Positions 17,853 through 25,705 are shown, counted from the stretch's first letter. The stretch is 46,231 bases of DNA from Nocardioidaceae bacterium (GCA_029266455.1 JAQSWV010000017.1:1-46231), one strand, 5' to 3'. Notes: generated by a model not told the origin, from the letters alone. Numbers and translations are program-made.

Positions 17853-19058
17853 ATGACGACTCCACTCGCTCCGGCGCCGTACGACGGACCGACCGTGCTG
17901 GTCACACTGACCGGCCGGGACCGGCCTGGTGTGACGGCTGCGCTGTTCTCCGGCTGCGCCGAGCACGCCGTCGACGTCCTCGACATCGAGCAGGTGGTGA
18001 TCCGGGGCCGGTTGGTGCTGGGCGTACTGCTCACCGCACCTCGCGACGGCGCCCGACTGCGCTCGACGCTGGCGTCGGTGGCCGACGGGCTGGGGGTGGA
18101 CATCGAGGTCGAGCCCGGCACGGGAGACGCGGCGCGCCGCCCTGGCGGCCGGGTGAGGGTGACGCTGCTCGGTGCGCCGCTGCGCCCCGGGGCGGTCGCG
18201 GCGGTGGCCGGCCGCGTGGCCGACACGGGCGCCAACATCGACCGGATCGTACGGATGGCCCGCTATCCGGTGACTGCGGTCGACCTGGACGTGTCCGGCG
18301 CAGACCCGCAGCGGCTGAGGATGCTGCTGGCTCAGGAGTCGGTGCGCCAGCGAGTGGACATCGCCGTGCAGGCGGCCAGCATCCACCGGCACGCCCAGCG
18401 TCTCGTCGTGATGGACGTCGACTCGACGCTGGTGCAGGGTGAGGTGATCGAGATGCTCGCCGAGCACGCCGGCTGCCGCGACGAGGTGGCGCGGGTGACT
18501 GAGCAGGCCATGGCCGGCGAGATGGACTTCTCGGCATCCCTGCAGGCCCGGGTCGCGCTGCTGCAAGGGGTCCCGGCGGGTGTCCTCGACGAGGTCTACG
18601 CCGACCTCGTGCTGACGCCGGGCGCGCGCACGCTGATCCGCACCCTGCGCCGGCTCGGGTACCGGTTCGCGCTCGTGAGCGGCGGTTTCACTCACGTCAT
18701 CGACCCGCTCGCTGCCGACCTCGGCGTCGACTACTCGGCCGCGAACACGCTGGAGATCGTGGACGGCAGACTCACCGGGCGGCTCGTCGGCCCGGTCCTC
18801 GACCGCGCGGGCAAGGCTGCCGCGCTGCGGCGGTTCGCCACCGAGGCGGGGATACCGATGGCCAACACCATCGCGATCGGGGACGGCGCCAACGACCTCG
18901 ACATGCTCACCGAGGCAGGGCTGGGTGTCGCCTTCAACGCCAAGCCAGTGGTCCGGCAGGCGGCCGACGCTGCGCTGTCAGTGCCGTACCTGGACGCCAT
19001 CGCCTACCTGCTCGGCGTCACTCGCGAGGAGATCGAGGCGGCCGACGCCGAGCAGTGA
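17853..19058 (+). CDS. serB: phosphoserine phosphatase with N-terminal ACT domains
   Basis: Final enzyme of serine synthesis, in 401 residues. Two ACT-like regulatory domains occupy about 12-175 (VLVTLTGRDRPGVTAALFSG, then VRVTLLGAPLRPGAVAAVAG). The HAD phosphatase domain follows: VVMDVDSTLVQGE with nucleophile D188 and D190, ALVSGGFTHV with S276, K321, and AIGDGANDLDML (341-352). The ACT domains suggest amino-acid feedback, as in mycobacterial SerB2. Confidence 0.94.
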   Translation: MTTPLAPAPYDGPTVLVTLTGRDRPGVTAALFSGCAEHAVDVLDIEQVVIRGRLVLGVLLTAPRDGARLRSTLASVADGLGVDIEVEPGTGDAARRPGGRVRVTLLGAPLRPGAVAAVAGRVADTGANIDRIVRMARYPVTAVDLDVSGADPQRLRMLLAQESVRQRVDIAVQAASIHRHAQRLVVMDVDSTLVQGEVIEMLAEHAGCRDEVARVTEQAMAGEMDFSASLQARVALLQGVPAGVLDEVYADLVLTPGARTLIRTLRRLGYRFALVSGGFTHVIDPLAADLGVDYSAANTLEIVDGRLTGRLVGPVLDRAGKAAALRRFATEAGIPMANTIAIGDGANDLDMLTEAGLGVAFNAKPVVRQAADAALSVPYLDAIAYLLGVTREEIEAADAEQ

Positions 19059-19077
19059 CCCGACTGCGCCGATGGCG

Positions 19078-19608
19078 CTAAGCGCGCCCGACCTCCAGCC
19101 GCTCCAGCCGACAGGAGCCCGTCTCGAGCTCTGACCACGACCCGTCCTGCTCCAGCACGGCCAGACCTGCCTTCGGGAACCCGTCCTCAGCCAGCCGCCC
19201 GGCAAGATCCTCGTCGTCACCGTTCTCGAGCTGGTTGACGAGAGCCTCCATGGTGGGGTTGTGACCGACGACCACCACCACCTCGGTCTCATCCGGCAGC
19301 AGCGCCAGCATGTCGACCAGCTCGTTGCTGTCGGCCTCGTACAGCTCGTCGAGCTGCCGCTCCTCGACGGTCATGGCCAGCTCTGCCGCCGCCGCCTCCC
19401 ATGTCTGGCGGGCACGGACGGCAGTCGAGACCAGCGCAACGGTGTCGGCATCGGGATCGAGGATGTCGGTCAGCAGCTCACCCACTGCGGTGGCGTCCCT
19501 CCGGCCACGAGCCGTCAGCTCGCGCGCGTGGTCGCTGGCCGCCGACTTCTCCGCCGCAGCGTGGCGCAGTACGACGATCCGGTGCGTTCCTGCTCCTCCA
19601 ACCGCCAT
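19078..19608 (-). CDS. SixA-like histidine phosphatase
   Basis: A 176-residue phosphoglycerate-mutase-fold phosphatase. The catalytic motif is IVVLRHAAAEK (R15, H16), and the second histidine is in VVVVVGHNPTMEAL. It is small and has the SixA architecture, so it probably dephosphorylates a phosphohistidine protein or a small metabolite. The ATG at 19608 follows CAGGCT by 6 nt. The longer frame upstream runs antisense through csbD. Confidence 0.87.
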   Translation of the reverse strand: MAVGGAGTHRIVVLRHAAAEKSAASDHARELTARGRRDATAVGELLTDILDPDADTVALVSTAVRARQTWEAAAAELAMTVEERQLDELYEADSNELVDMLALLPDETEVVVVVGHNPTMEALVNQLENGDDEDLAGRLAEDGFPKAGLAVLEQDGSWSELETGSCRLERLEVGRA

Positions 19609-19614
19609 GGGCAA

Positions 19615-19620
19615 AGCCTG
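19615..19620 (-). promoter_or_regulatory. -10-like box CAGGCT of SixA-like gene
   Basis: CAGGCT on the minus strand, 6 nt before the ATG at 19608; imperfect match at the first base. Confidence 0.35.
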
Positions 19621-19788
19621 CCACGTGGTGTGCGCGGAGTCCCGGCCCGCCCCGGCGACGCGCGCCACCGCACCGACCGGCCCCACCGAGGCAGCACACG
19701 GCGTCAGTGTCTGTCTGCAACGCGCCCAGCACATGCAGTAGCGGCGCAGCCGTGCTTTGCTGGTGCGTATCCGACGAAGGGAACTTCC

Positions 19789-19959
19789 ATGAGCACCGAC
19801 AAGGCCAAGCACTCGGCCGAAAGCGCGATCGGAAAGGCCAAGGAGGCCACCGGCAAGGCGTCCGACGACAAGGACATGCAGGCCGAGGGCAAGAACGAGC
19901 AGTCCAAGGCTGACCTGAAGAAGGCCGGCGACAGCGTGAAGGATGCCTTCAAGCGCTGA
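19789..19959 (+). CDS. CsbD-like general stress protein
   Basis: A 56-residue hydrophilic Lys/Asp/Ala-rich protein: KAKHSAESAIGKAKEATGKA followed by MQAEGKNEQSKADLKKAGDSVKDAFKR. This is the CsbD pattern of short amphipathic helices. Family members accumulate in general stress but have no known biochemical activity. The GAAGGGAA ribosome site precedes the ATG at 19789. It is the last gene before the repeat-rich block. Confidence 0.88.
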   Translation: MSTDKAKHSAESAIGKAKEATGKASDDKDMQAEGKNEQSKADLKKAGDSVKDAFKR

Positions 19960-19990
19960 TCTCCCCGAATCGGCGACCCACCCACCCAAA

Positions 19991-20131
19991 GTCAACGATC
20001 CGCGACTTGCGCAGGCAACGATCCGCGACTTGTGCAGGCGCCACCGACCCCCGCCGCCGCCCCCCGTCGACGATCCGCGACTTGCGCAGGCGTCACCGAC
20101 CCCCAGGTCGACGATCCGCGACTTGCGCGGG
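19991..20131 (+). repeat. repeat cluster A: four copies, forward
   Basis: Copies at 19991-20015, 20016-20038, 20066-20090 and 20107-20131 share CGATCCGCGACTTG flanked by GTCGA/GTCAA on the left and (T/C)GCAGG or GCGGG on the right. The first two abut; the others are separated by Pro-like CACCGACCCCC spacers of 27 and 16 bp. Confidence 0.95.
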
Positions 20132-20686
20132 CCGCCGTTGCTACCCAGGCCAGCGCGGCATGAAAAATCCTGCGCGGTCGTCAGTCGGCCTATCCTGGTG
20201 CGGCGGTGGGGTGGCCCTCATTGGGGTGATCGGTGCTTGGCCAGAGATGCTGGCGATCGGGGAGGAGGCCGAGCGTGCGGCGTAACCCGGTCCGCGCTGC
20301 GTTCTACGACAGCCGCGGCCTCACCACCCTCGAGCGCACGTCCGGCAACTAGCGCGCCGCCACCCACGCAATGCGCTGCCTCGGGTGGCGTTCATCCGCG
20401 CCGCACAACGCGTGCGGCCCATCGCTCGAGGACATCGCCGCCACCTTGCGCACCCTCTCGCGAGGACGCACTCCCACTGAGGACGACTGGGAGCAGCTAT
20501 CCCAGTCACGGCAGCTTTTGATCGTCAGTTGAATTGTGAAATGGAAGTTCTGAGCGACCGCTTCAGGCGGCTGCATCGGACCGGTTGGGGTATGTCTGCG
20601 CGGCACACCAGCCGCGCCGCCAGCATCTATTGGGGCGGGGCGATCCCGACCCGCGGCCGGGTCATCGATGCCGGGTAGGTCCCCGT

Positions 20687-20834
20687 CCTGCACAAGTCGC
20701 GGATCGTCGATCTGTGGGGACTCGAGCTCTGCACAAGTCGCGGATCGTCGACGAGGGTGGGTCGAGCTCTGCACAAGTCGCGGATCGTCGACTGGGGGTG
20801 GGATGGGTCCCTGCACAAGTCGCGGATCGTCGAC
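20687..20834 (-). repeat. repeat cluster B: four copies, inverted
   Basis: Copies at 20687-20710, 20729-20752, 20769-20792 and 20811-20834 are the reverse complement of cluster A (CTGCACAAGTCGCGGATCG with GTCGAC or GTCGAT following). Spacing is regular at 40-42 bp. Spacers are G-rich and of 16-18 bp. The last copy ends 15 bp from the fabI stop. Confidence 0.95.
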
Positions 20835-20849
20835 GAGGGGTGGGGCGGG

Positions 20850-21620
20850 TCAGGCACCCATCGCGTGGTAGCCACCGTCGACGTGCACGATCTCGCCGGT
20901 AGTGGCGGGGAAGAAGTCGCTGAGCAGTCCGACGACGGAGCGGGCCGTCGGTCCCGTGTCCTGATGGTCCCAGCCGAGAGGCGACCGCTCCGCCCACATC
21001 CCCTCCAGCTGCTCGAACCCGGGAATGGCCTTGGCCGCCAGGGTCTGCAGCGGGCCGGCAGCGACGAGGTTGACCCTGATGCCCTGCGCGCCGAGGTCGC
21101 GTGCGAGGTAGCGGGCGGTCGACTCGAGGCTGGCCTTCGCGACCCCCATCCAGTTGTACGCCGGCCAGGCGACCGTCGCGTCGAACGTCATTCCGACCAC
21201 GGAGGAGCCGCGACTGAGCATCGGTAGCACGGCCTCGGTCACCGCCGCCAGTGAGTACCCGGACACCTGGACCGCCTGGGCGACGTCGGCCCAGGGCGCA
21301 CCGAGGAAGCCGCCCCCGAGCACGGTCTCGGGATTGCCGTAGGCGATCGAGTGCACCAGCCCGTCGAGGCCGTCCACGTGCTCGCGGAGCCGGTCGCCCA
21401 GGGTCGCCAGATGCTCGTCGTCGCTGACGTCGAGCTCGATCACCGGGGCGGGTTCGGGGAGTCGGCCAGCGATGCGACGGGTGATGCCGAGCGCCCTGCC
21501 GAAGTTGGAGATCACCACCGTCGCGCCCTGCTCCTGCGCCGTCCGTGCGACCGCGAAACCGATCGAGCTGTCCATGGTGACGCCGGCCACCAGGATGCGC
21601 TTGCCCTCGAGGATCCCCAC
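20850..21620 (-). CDS. fabI: enoyl-ACP reductase (NADH), InhA-like
   Basis: Reduces trans-2-enoyl-ACP in type II fatty-acid synthesis. The 256-residue protein has the FabI nucleotide site GVTMDSSIGFAVA (13-25), S91 in VHSIAY, and the Tyr-x6-Lys pair Y155/K162 in PAYNWMGVAKASLES. The M-G-V-A-K context is closer to InhA than to enteric FabI. The GTG at 21620 is chosen because AAGGAGC lies just upstream. The preceding fabG on the same strand gives the mabA-inhA order known from mycobacteria. Confidence 0.94.
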   Translation of the reverse strand: MGILEGKRILVAGVTMDSSIGFAVARTAQEQGATVVISNFGRALGITRRIAGRLPEPAPVIELDVSDDEHLATLGDRLREHVDGLDGLVHSIAYGNPETVLGGGFLGAPWADVAQAVQVSGYSLAAVTEAVLPMLSRGSSVVGMTFDATVAWPAYNWMGVAKASLESTARYLARDLGAQGIRVNLVAAGPLQTLAAKAIPGFEQLEGMWAERSPLGWDHQDTGPTARSVVGLLSDFFPATTGEIVHVDGGYHAMGA

Positions 21621-21676
21621 TGTGCTCCTTGTCCGTTGCTCGTCGTCCGCCTGCCGCACGACGGTCTGCGCTGCCG

Positions 21677-22387
21677 CTAGTGGCCCATCCCTAGGCCGCC
21701 GTCGACCGGCACCAGCGCGCCTGTGACGTACGCGGCCTCGTCGGACGTCAGGAAGCTGACGACCGCCGCCACCTCCTCGGCGCTGGCGAAGCGACCCAGG
21801 GGGATCTGGCTCCGGTACTGCTCCTGGGTCGCCTCCGGCAGGACCGCCGTCATGTCGGTCTCGACGAACCCAGGCGCCACCACGTTGACCGTCACGCCGC
21901 GACTGCCGAGCTCACGTGCCACCGAGCGCGCAAGCCCGACCAGCCCTGCCTTGCTGGCGGCGTAGTTGGCCTGGCCGGGCGAGCCCAGCATGCCGACCAC
22001 CGACGACATCAGCACCACCCGGCCCCAGCGGGCCCGCATCATTCCGCGGGCGGCCCGCTTCAGAAGCCGGAAGCTGCCGGTCAGATTCGTGTCGAGGACG
22101 GCATCCCACTCGTCCTCCCCCATCCGCAACAGCAGCGTGTCGGAGGTGATGCCGGCGTTGGCGACCAGCACCTCCACCGGACCGTGCTCGCGTTCGACCT
22201 CCGAGAACGCTGCGTCGACCTGTCCGGAGTCGGTGACGTCGCACGTGACGCCCAGGACGCCGTCCGGGGGCTCCCCGCTGCGATAGGTGACCGCGACCTT
22301 GTCGCCGCGCTCGGCCAGTGCCGTCGCGATGGCCCTGCCGATGCCCCGGTTGCCACCCGTGACGAGAACCGACCTGGCCACGCCCAC
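21677..22387 (-). CDS. fabG: 3-oxoacyl-ACP reductase
   Basis: NADPH-dependent SDR that reduces 3-ketoacyl-ACP, in 236 residues. It has TGGNRGIGRAIA (10-21), NAGI (77-80), N101, S129 and Y142-xxx-K146, and the FabG C-terminus DEAAYVTGALVPVDGGLGMGH. The GTG at 22387 has GGAGGT about 4 nt upstream. It is 56 bp upstream of fabI. A strong hairpin sits at the predicted 5' end of its mRNA (22398-22420). Confidence 0.93.
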   Translation of the reverse strand: MGVARSVLVTGGNRGIGRAIATALAERGDKVAVTYRSGEPPDGVLGVTCDVTDSGQVDAAFSEVEREHGPVEVLVANAGITSDTLLLRMGEDEWDAVLDTNLTGSFRLLKRAARGMMRARWGRVVLMSSVVGMLGSPGQANYAASKAGLVGLARSVARELGSRGVTVNVVAPGFVETDMTAVLPEATQEQYRSQIPLGRFASAEEVAAVVSFLTSDEAAYVTGALVPVDGGLGMGH

Positions 22388-22397
22388 CTCCGATCGT

Positions 22398-22420
22398 GGC
22401 GACCGCGCGCTGCGGTCGCC
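22398..22420 (-). promoter_or_regulatory. 5'-leader hairpin of fabG-fabI mRNA
   Basis: GGCGACCGC (22398-22406) and GCGGTCGCC (22412-22420) form a perfect 9-bp stem with a 5-nt loop, just upstream of the fabG ribosome site. With a TAGCGT -10 box at 22427-22432 the transcript would begin at this stem. It could stabilise the mRNA or act as a weak terminator for dodecin transcripts. Confidence 0.5.
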
Positions 22421-22452
22421 ACCGGGACGCTACCGGCTCGCGGCCGAACCCG

Positions 22453-22668
22453 TCACTCGTCGTCCTCCAGCCGGAAACCCAGCTTCATCGTGACCTGTAC
22501 GTGCGAGACGGAGTCGTCGTCGATCTGGCCCCGGATCTGGGTGACCTCGAACCAGTCGAGATGCCGCAGGGTCTGCGCCGCGCGCGAGATCCCGTTGCGC
22601 AGCGCCTGGTCGATGCCGTCCGGCGAGGTGCCGACGATCTCCGTGACACGGTAGGTGCGGTTGGCCAT
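22453..22668 (-). CDS. dodecin family protein
   Basis: A 71-residue dodecameric flavin-binding protein: MANRTYRVTEIVGTSPDGID, then AAQTLRHLDWFEVTQIRGQI and a final VQVTMKLGFRLE strand. The tryptophan in LDWFEV is the flavin-stacking residue in dodecins. It acts as a flavin store or buffer. An AGAGGAG ribosome site precedes the ATG at 22668. Confidence 0.92.
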   Translation of the reverse strand: MANRTYRVTEIVGTSPDGIDQALRNGISRAAQTLRHLDWFEVTQIRGQIDDDSVSHVQVTMKLGFRLEDDE

Positions 22669-22823
22669 GAGCACTCCTCTGCCTCGATTCGGGGCGTTGT
22701 CCGGCTGGTCTCGCGAGCCGGCCCGGCGACGTTTCCGGATCCCCGGTGGGTCGCCGCACAGTGTCTCCCGCGAACAGCAGTCCCCCCGCCTCCGACCGGC
22801 GTGCCCCGCGGCGACCGGCGACG

Positions 22824-22829
22824 TACCGT
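22824..22829 (+). promoter_or_regulatory. -10 box TACCGT of DUF3099 gene
   Basis: TACCGT with 6 nt before the ATG at 22836; leaderless geometry. Confidence 0.55.
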
Positions 22830-22835
22830 GGCGGT

Positions 22836-23144
22836 ATGGAACGCCGCGCCGACCGGACAGCACCGGTGAGCATCACCGCAGCGCGCAGGTCGCGCAGCGA
22901 GGACATCCGGGGGCGTGAGGTGCGCTACGTGCTGTCGATGCTCGCCCGCACAGCGTGCTTCGTCGGGGCGGTGTTCACCGACGGTGTCCTGCGCTGGGTG
23001 CTGGTGGCCGGAGCCCTGTTCCTGCCGTACATCGCCGTGGTGCTTGCCAACGCCGGCGTGCAACGGGATCCCACGCCGCCCGAGGCGTTCACCGCCGGAC
23101 CAGCACCCGAGCTGGACCCGGGCCGCCAGCCACGTCCCCTGTGA
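22836..23144 (+). CDS. DUF3099 family small membrane protein
   Basis: A 102-residue actinobacterial protein. A short N-terminal segment, SITAARRSRSEDIRGREVRY, is characteristic of DUF3099. Two hydrophobic helices follow (about 33-50 and 54-73, VLRWVLVAGALFLPYIAVVLA) and then a Pro-rich tail. Function is unknown. The ATG at 22836 is chosen from the -10 spacing. Confidence 0.85.
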   Translation: MERRADRTAPVSITAARRSRSEDIRGREVRYVLSMLARTACFVGAVFTDGVLRWVLVAGALFLPYIAVVLANAGVQRDPTPPEAFTAGPAPELDPGRQPRPL

Positions 23145-23200
23145 CCACTCGCCGCGACGCCCTGCTGGTCACGAAGGCGCCGACATGTCATGATTTGCAC

Positions 23201-23362
23201 GTGCCCCGTCTCCCCCGTCGGGGCGCGCCGTGCCGGACGACTCCCCCCGTGGTCGTCCGGCACCTCACTGTCCGGGTCCAGGCGCCGTCATGCCGCCCGC
23301 AGAGCTGTCGCCGGTGCCGCGCCGCGGGACCGCCGATCCGACCACCGGAGCCGGCACGGTGA
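23201..23362 (+). CDS. possible leader ORF before Cys-rich protein gene
   Basis: A 53-residue Arg/Pro-rich frame with four cysteines (VPRLPRRGAPCRTTPP..). It starts at a GTG 6 nt after CATGAT (23189-23194) and ends in a GTGA overlap with the next gene. Two hairpins lie within it. It may be a translated leader rather than a protein with its own role. No homologue is recognised. Confidence 0.3.
   Translation: MPRLPRRGAPCRTTPPVVVRHLTVRVQAPSCRPQSCRRCRAAGPPIRPPEPAR
23203..23263 (+). promoter_or_regulatory. two adjacent stem-loops upstream of 23359
   Basis: GCCCCG (23203-23208) pairs with CGGGGC (23219-23224). Next to it, GTGCCGGACGAC (23230-23241) pairs perfectly with GTCGTCCGGCAC (23252-23263) around a 10-nt loop. 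The 12-bp stem is strong enough to be a terminator or attenuator, but it has no T-tract. Confidence 0.55.
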
Positions 23363-23754
23363 GCGTCGGGCCACCCGGTCCGCCGACGCCGCCACCCGGC
23401 CCGCCGATCTGCTCGGCGCGTGACTGCCGACTGCCGGCGGCCTGGGCCCTGCAGTGGAACAACCCCAAGCTGCACTCCCCGGACCGGCGGAAGACGTGGA
23501 CGGCGTGCGACCTGCATCGCGAGTCTCTGGGGGACTTCCTCGGCCGTCGGGGGTTCCTGCGCGAGGTCGAACCGCTCGACCGGTCAGCGGGCCCCGAACC
23601 CGCAGGCCCTGAACCCCCGGGCCCCGAAACCGCAGGCCCCGAACCCGCCCGCCCCGAACCCGCGGGCCCCGAAGCCGCAGGTCCGCACCCGCAGGCCCCG
23701 AGTGGGCCGCCCGAGTCCGGCGACGAGTCGGGAGGGCCGCGGTCGAGGGACTGA
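23359..23754 (+). CDS. conserved small Cys-containing protein, function unknown
   Basis: A 131-residue protein with a conserved core about residues 19-75: ICSARDCRLPAAWALQWNNP, then a basic HSPDRRKTW stretch, ACDLHRESLGDFLGRRGFL and REVEP. The Cys (x2), Cys and His in this core could bind a metal. I know this core from actinobacterial proteins of unassigned function. The C-terminal part is a Gly-Pro-Glu-Pro-Ala repeat. The GTG at 23359 gives the core a short Pro-rich lead and overlaps the leader ORF stop. Confidence 0.7.
   Translation: MSVGPPGPPTPPPGPPICSARDCRLPAAWALQWNNPKLHSPDRRKTWTACDLHRESLGDFLGRRGFLREVEPLDRSAGPEPAGPEPPGPETAGPEPARPEPAGPEAAGPHPQAPSGPPESGDESGGPRSRD
23590..23679. repeat. 15-bp tandem repeat in 3' part of Cys-protein gene
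   Basis: Six degenerate copies of GGCCCCGAACCCGCA encode repeating GPEPA-type pentapeptides. Confidence 0.85.
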
Positions 23755-23764
23755 GCCCGGAGGC

Positions 23765-24832
23765 TCAGCCGCCGATGGCGCTCATCGGACGGACCGGCTG
23801 GAGGAAGCGAGGGTCGTCGATGCCGTGGCCGGGACGCTTTCCCCACATCGCCGTCTGCCAGCGCCGCGCGATCTCGTCGTCACCGGCACCGGACCGTAGC
23901 GCCGCCCTCAGATCGGACTCCTCGCGCGCGAACAGGCAGTTGCGCACCTGACCGTCGGCAGTGAGGCGGACCCGGTCGCAGTCACCGCAGAAGGGTCGGG
24001 TGACCGAGGCGATCACCCCGACGGTGGCCGGGCCACCGTCGACCAGGAACTCCTCCGCGGGAGCACTGCCACGGAGACGACCTGTCGGGGTCAGGTCGAA
24101 CTCCGCCTCGAGGCGCTCCAACGTCTCGGCAGCCGTGACCATCTGCTCGCGGTTCCACGCGTGCTGTGCATCGAGCGGCATCTGCTCGATGATCCGCAGC
24201 TGGTAGCCGCGGTCGAGGCACCAGCGCAGCAGCTCGCCGGCCTGGTCCTCGTTCGCGCCTCGCATCAGTACCGCGTTGACCTTGACCGGCGTCAGCCTGG
24301 CCGCCGCGGCGGCCTCCAGCCCGGCGACGACGTCGGCCAGCCGGTCGCGCCGCGTCATGTGCTCGAACGTGTCCGGCCGGACCGTGTCCAGGCTGACGTT
24401 GACGCGGTCGAGGCCGGCATCGGACAAGGCCTGCGCGGAACGGGCCAGGCCAAGAGCGTTGGTCGTCATGGCGATCTGCGGGCGCGGACGCAATGCCGCG
24501 ATCTCGGCGACAAGGCCGACGAGTCCGCGGCGCAGGAGTGGTTCGCCGCCGGTGAGTCGCACCTGGTGGACGCCCAGCCGCTGGACGGCGATGCGCACAA
24601 GACGTACGACCTCCGCATCGCTCAGTGTCTCGTCGGTCGGCAGCCACTCCAGGCCCTCGGCCGGCATGCAGTACTGGCAGCGCAGGTTGCACCGGTCGGT
24701 CAGCGACACCCGCAGGTCAGTGGCGACCCGGCCATGCCGGTCGAGCAGTGCGCCGACGTCGCCGGACCCCGTGCCCGCGTCGACGTGAGCGGCCGCGGCC
24801 GCGACGGCGTCTGCAGCGGTGGACGGGGTCAT
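23765..24832 (-). CDS. moaA: GTP 3',8-cyclase (molybdenum cofactor)
   Basis: Radical SAM enzyme of the first molybdopterin step, in 355 residues. The SAM cluster motif is C48-NLR-C52-QY-C55 (TDRCNLRCQYCMPAEGL). The second, GTP-binding cluster is in FCGDCDRVRLTADGQVRNCLF. The C-terminus ends in Gly-Gly (SAIGG), as MoaA requires. The ATG at 24832 follows TAGCAT by 6 nt. No other Mo-cofactor gene is in the window. Confidence 0.96.
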   Translation of the reverse strand: MTPSTAADAVAAAAAHVDAGTGSGDVGALLDRHGRVATDLRVSLTDRCNLRCQYCMPAEGLEWLPTDETLSDAEVVRLVRIAVQRLGVHQVRLTGGEPLLRRGLVGLVAEIAALRPRPQIAMTTNALGLARSAQALSDAGLDRVNVSLDTVRPDTFEHMTRRDRLADVVAGLEAAAAARLTPVKVNAVLMRGANEDQAGELLRWCLDRGYQLRIIEQMPLDAQHAWNREQMVTAAETLERLEAEFDLTPTGRLRGSAPAEEFLVDGGPATVGVIASVTRPFCGDCDRVRLTADGQVRNCLFAREESDLRAALRSGAGDDEIARRWQTAMWGKRPGHGIDDPRFLQPVRPMSAIGG

Positions 24833-24838
24833 CGCCTC

Positions 24839-24844
24839 ATGCTA
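24839..24844 (-). promoter_or_regulatory. -10 box TAGCAT of moaA
   Basis: TAGCAT on the minus strand, 6 nt before the ATG at 24832; leaderless geometry. Confidence 0.55.
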
Positions 24845-24901
24845 CGTGGCCGGGCCGACGGTGCCTTCGCGGGCACGATGGGAGCGGCAGAGATCGGCGG
24901 G

Positions 24902-24907
24902 TACCGT
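24902..24907 (+). promoter_or_regulatory. -10 box TACCGT of SURF1 gene
   Basis: TACCGT with 6 nt before the GTG at 24914; divergent from the moaA -10 box. Confidence 0.55.
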
Positions 24908-24913
24908 CACGAC

Positions 24914-25705
24914 GTGTACCGGTTCCTGCTGAGTCCGCGGTGGCTGGCGCTCGCAGCGGCGGTGCTGCTGCTGGCGACGGTGTCGGTCCGCCTGGGCTTC
25001 TGGCAGCTGTCCCGGATGCACGACCGGGTCGCCGAGAGCTCCGTGATCGAGCGAAACCTCGGGGAGGCCCCGGTGCCGGTGTCCGCGCTGTCCGGCCCGG
25101 CAGGGTCGGTGACCGGTGCGGAGGAGTGGCGGCCGGTCACCGCAGCCGGCGAGTACGACCCGGTCCACCAGCTGCTCGTGCGCTACCAGACCAATGCAGG
25201 GGCACGGGGTGTCGACGTGCTCACGCCGCTGGTGACCCAGGACGGGACCGCGGTGCTGGTGGACCGCGGCTTCCTGGAGGCGCCCTCCGGCACGCCTGAC
25301 CTCTCCGACGTCCCCGCGCCACCCACGGGTGCGGTCACCGTGACCGGCTGGCTGCGCGAGGACAGCGATGCCCCCTCGGATGCCACCACGGCGGCCGACG
25401 GCACCGTGCGAGCGATCTCGTCGGATGCCCTGGCCCGCGAGCTGCCGTACCCCGTGGCCGCCGGCTGGGTGCAGGCGAGCGCCGAGGACCCCCCGGCCGC
25501 GCAGCCCCTGATCGGCCCCGAGCAGCCCGAGCTGGACTCGGGACCGCACTTCTTCTATGCCATGCAGTGGTGGTTCTTCGCACTGCTCGCGCTGGTCGGC
25601 TACGGCTACTTCGCCTGGGACGAGGCGCACCCCGCCAGACGCCGGTCAGCTGAGCCGTCGGGTCACCGAGTGCCGGCCGATCGGCTCCCGGCCCGGAGGC
25701 TGTGA
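24914..25705 (+). CDS. SURF1-like cytochrome oxidase assembly protein
   Basis: A 263-residue membrane protein with the SURF1 layout. The N-terminal helix (WLALAAAVLLLATVSVRLGFWQLSRM) is followed by an extracytoplasmic domain (EWRPVTAAGEYDP, VDVLTPLVTQDGTAVLVDRGF, VTVTGWLRED). A C-terminal helix ends the fold (FFYAMQWWFFALLALVGYGYFAWDE). Its role is heme a insertion or assembly of cytochrome c oxidase. The GTG is supported by the -10 box. The 3' end overlaps the convergent GH65 gene by 60 bp. Confidence 0.92.
   Translation: MYRFLLSPRWLALAAAVLLLATVSVRLGFWQLSRMHDRVAESSVIERNLGEAPVPVSALSGPAGSVTGAEEWRPVTAAGEYDPVHQLLVRYQTNAGARGVDVLTPLVTQDGTAVLVDRGFLEAPSGTPDLSDVPAPPTGAVTVTGWLREDSDAPSDATTAADGTVRAISSDALARELPYPVAAGWVQASAEDPPAAQPLIGPEQPELDSGPHFFYAMQWWFFALLALVGYGYFAWDEAHPARRRSAEPSGHRVPADRLPARRL

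Larger units (their letters stand above)
19960..20849. other. gene-poor repeat block between csbD-like gene and fabI
   Basis: I see no convincing gene in these 890 bases. The outer parts hold two clusters of one repeat in opposite orientation. The core (20132-20686) is less GC-rich in places (for example TGAAAAATCC at 20161 and GAATTGTGAAATGGAAG near 20531). It contains a stop-broken stretch, roughly 20279-20532, that could be a decayed small gene: the piece after the TAG at 20350 reads LEDIAATLRTLSRGRTPTED. Open frames that cross the repeats are artefacts of the repeated sequence. Confidence 0.7.

Noticed and set aside
20349-20816. 155-residue minus-strand open frame
   Set aside because: Its N-terminal half is translated repeat (DDPRLVQ-type) and the rest has no protein-like pattern; it runs through the repeat cluster.
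19991-20834. CRISPR array
   Set aside because: Spacers are 0-27 bp, G- or C-rich and similar to one another, the copies switch orientation, and no cas gene is present.
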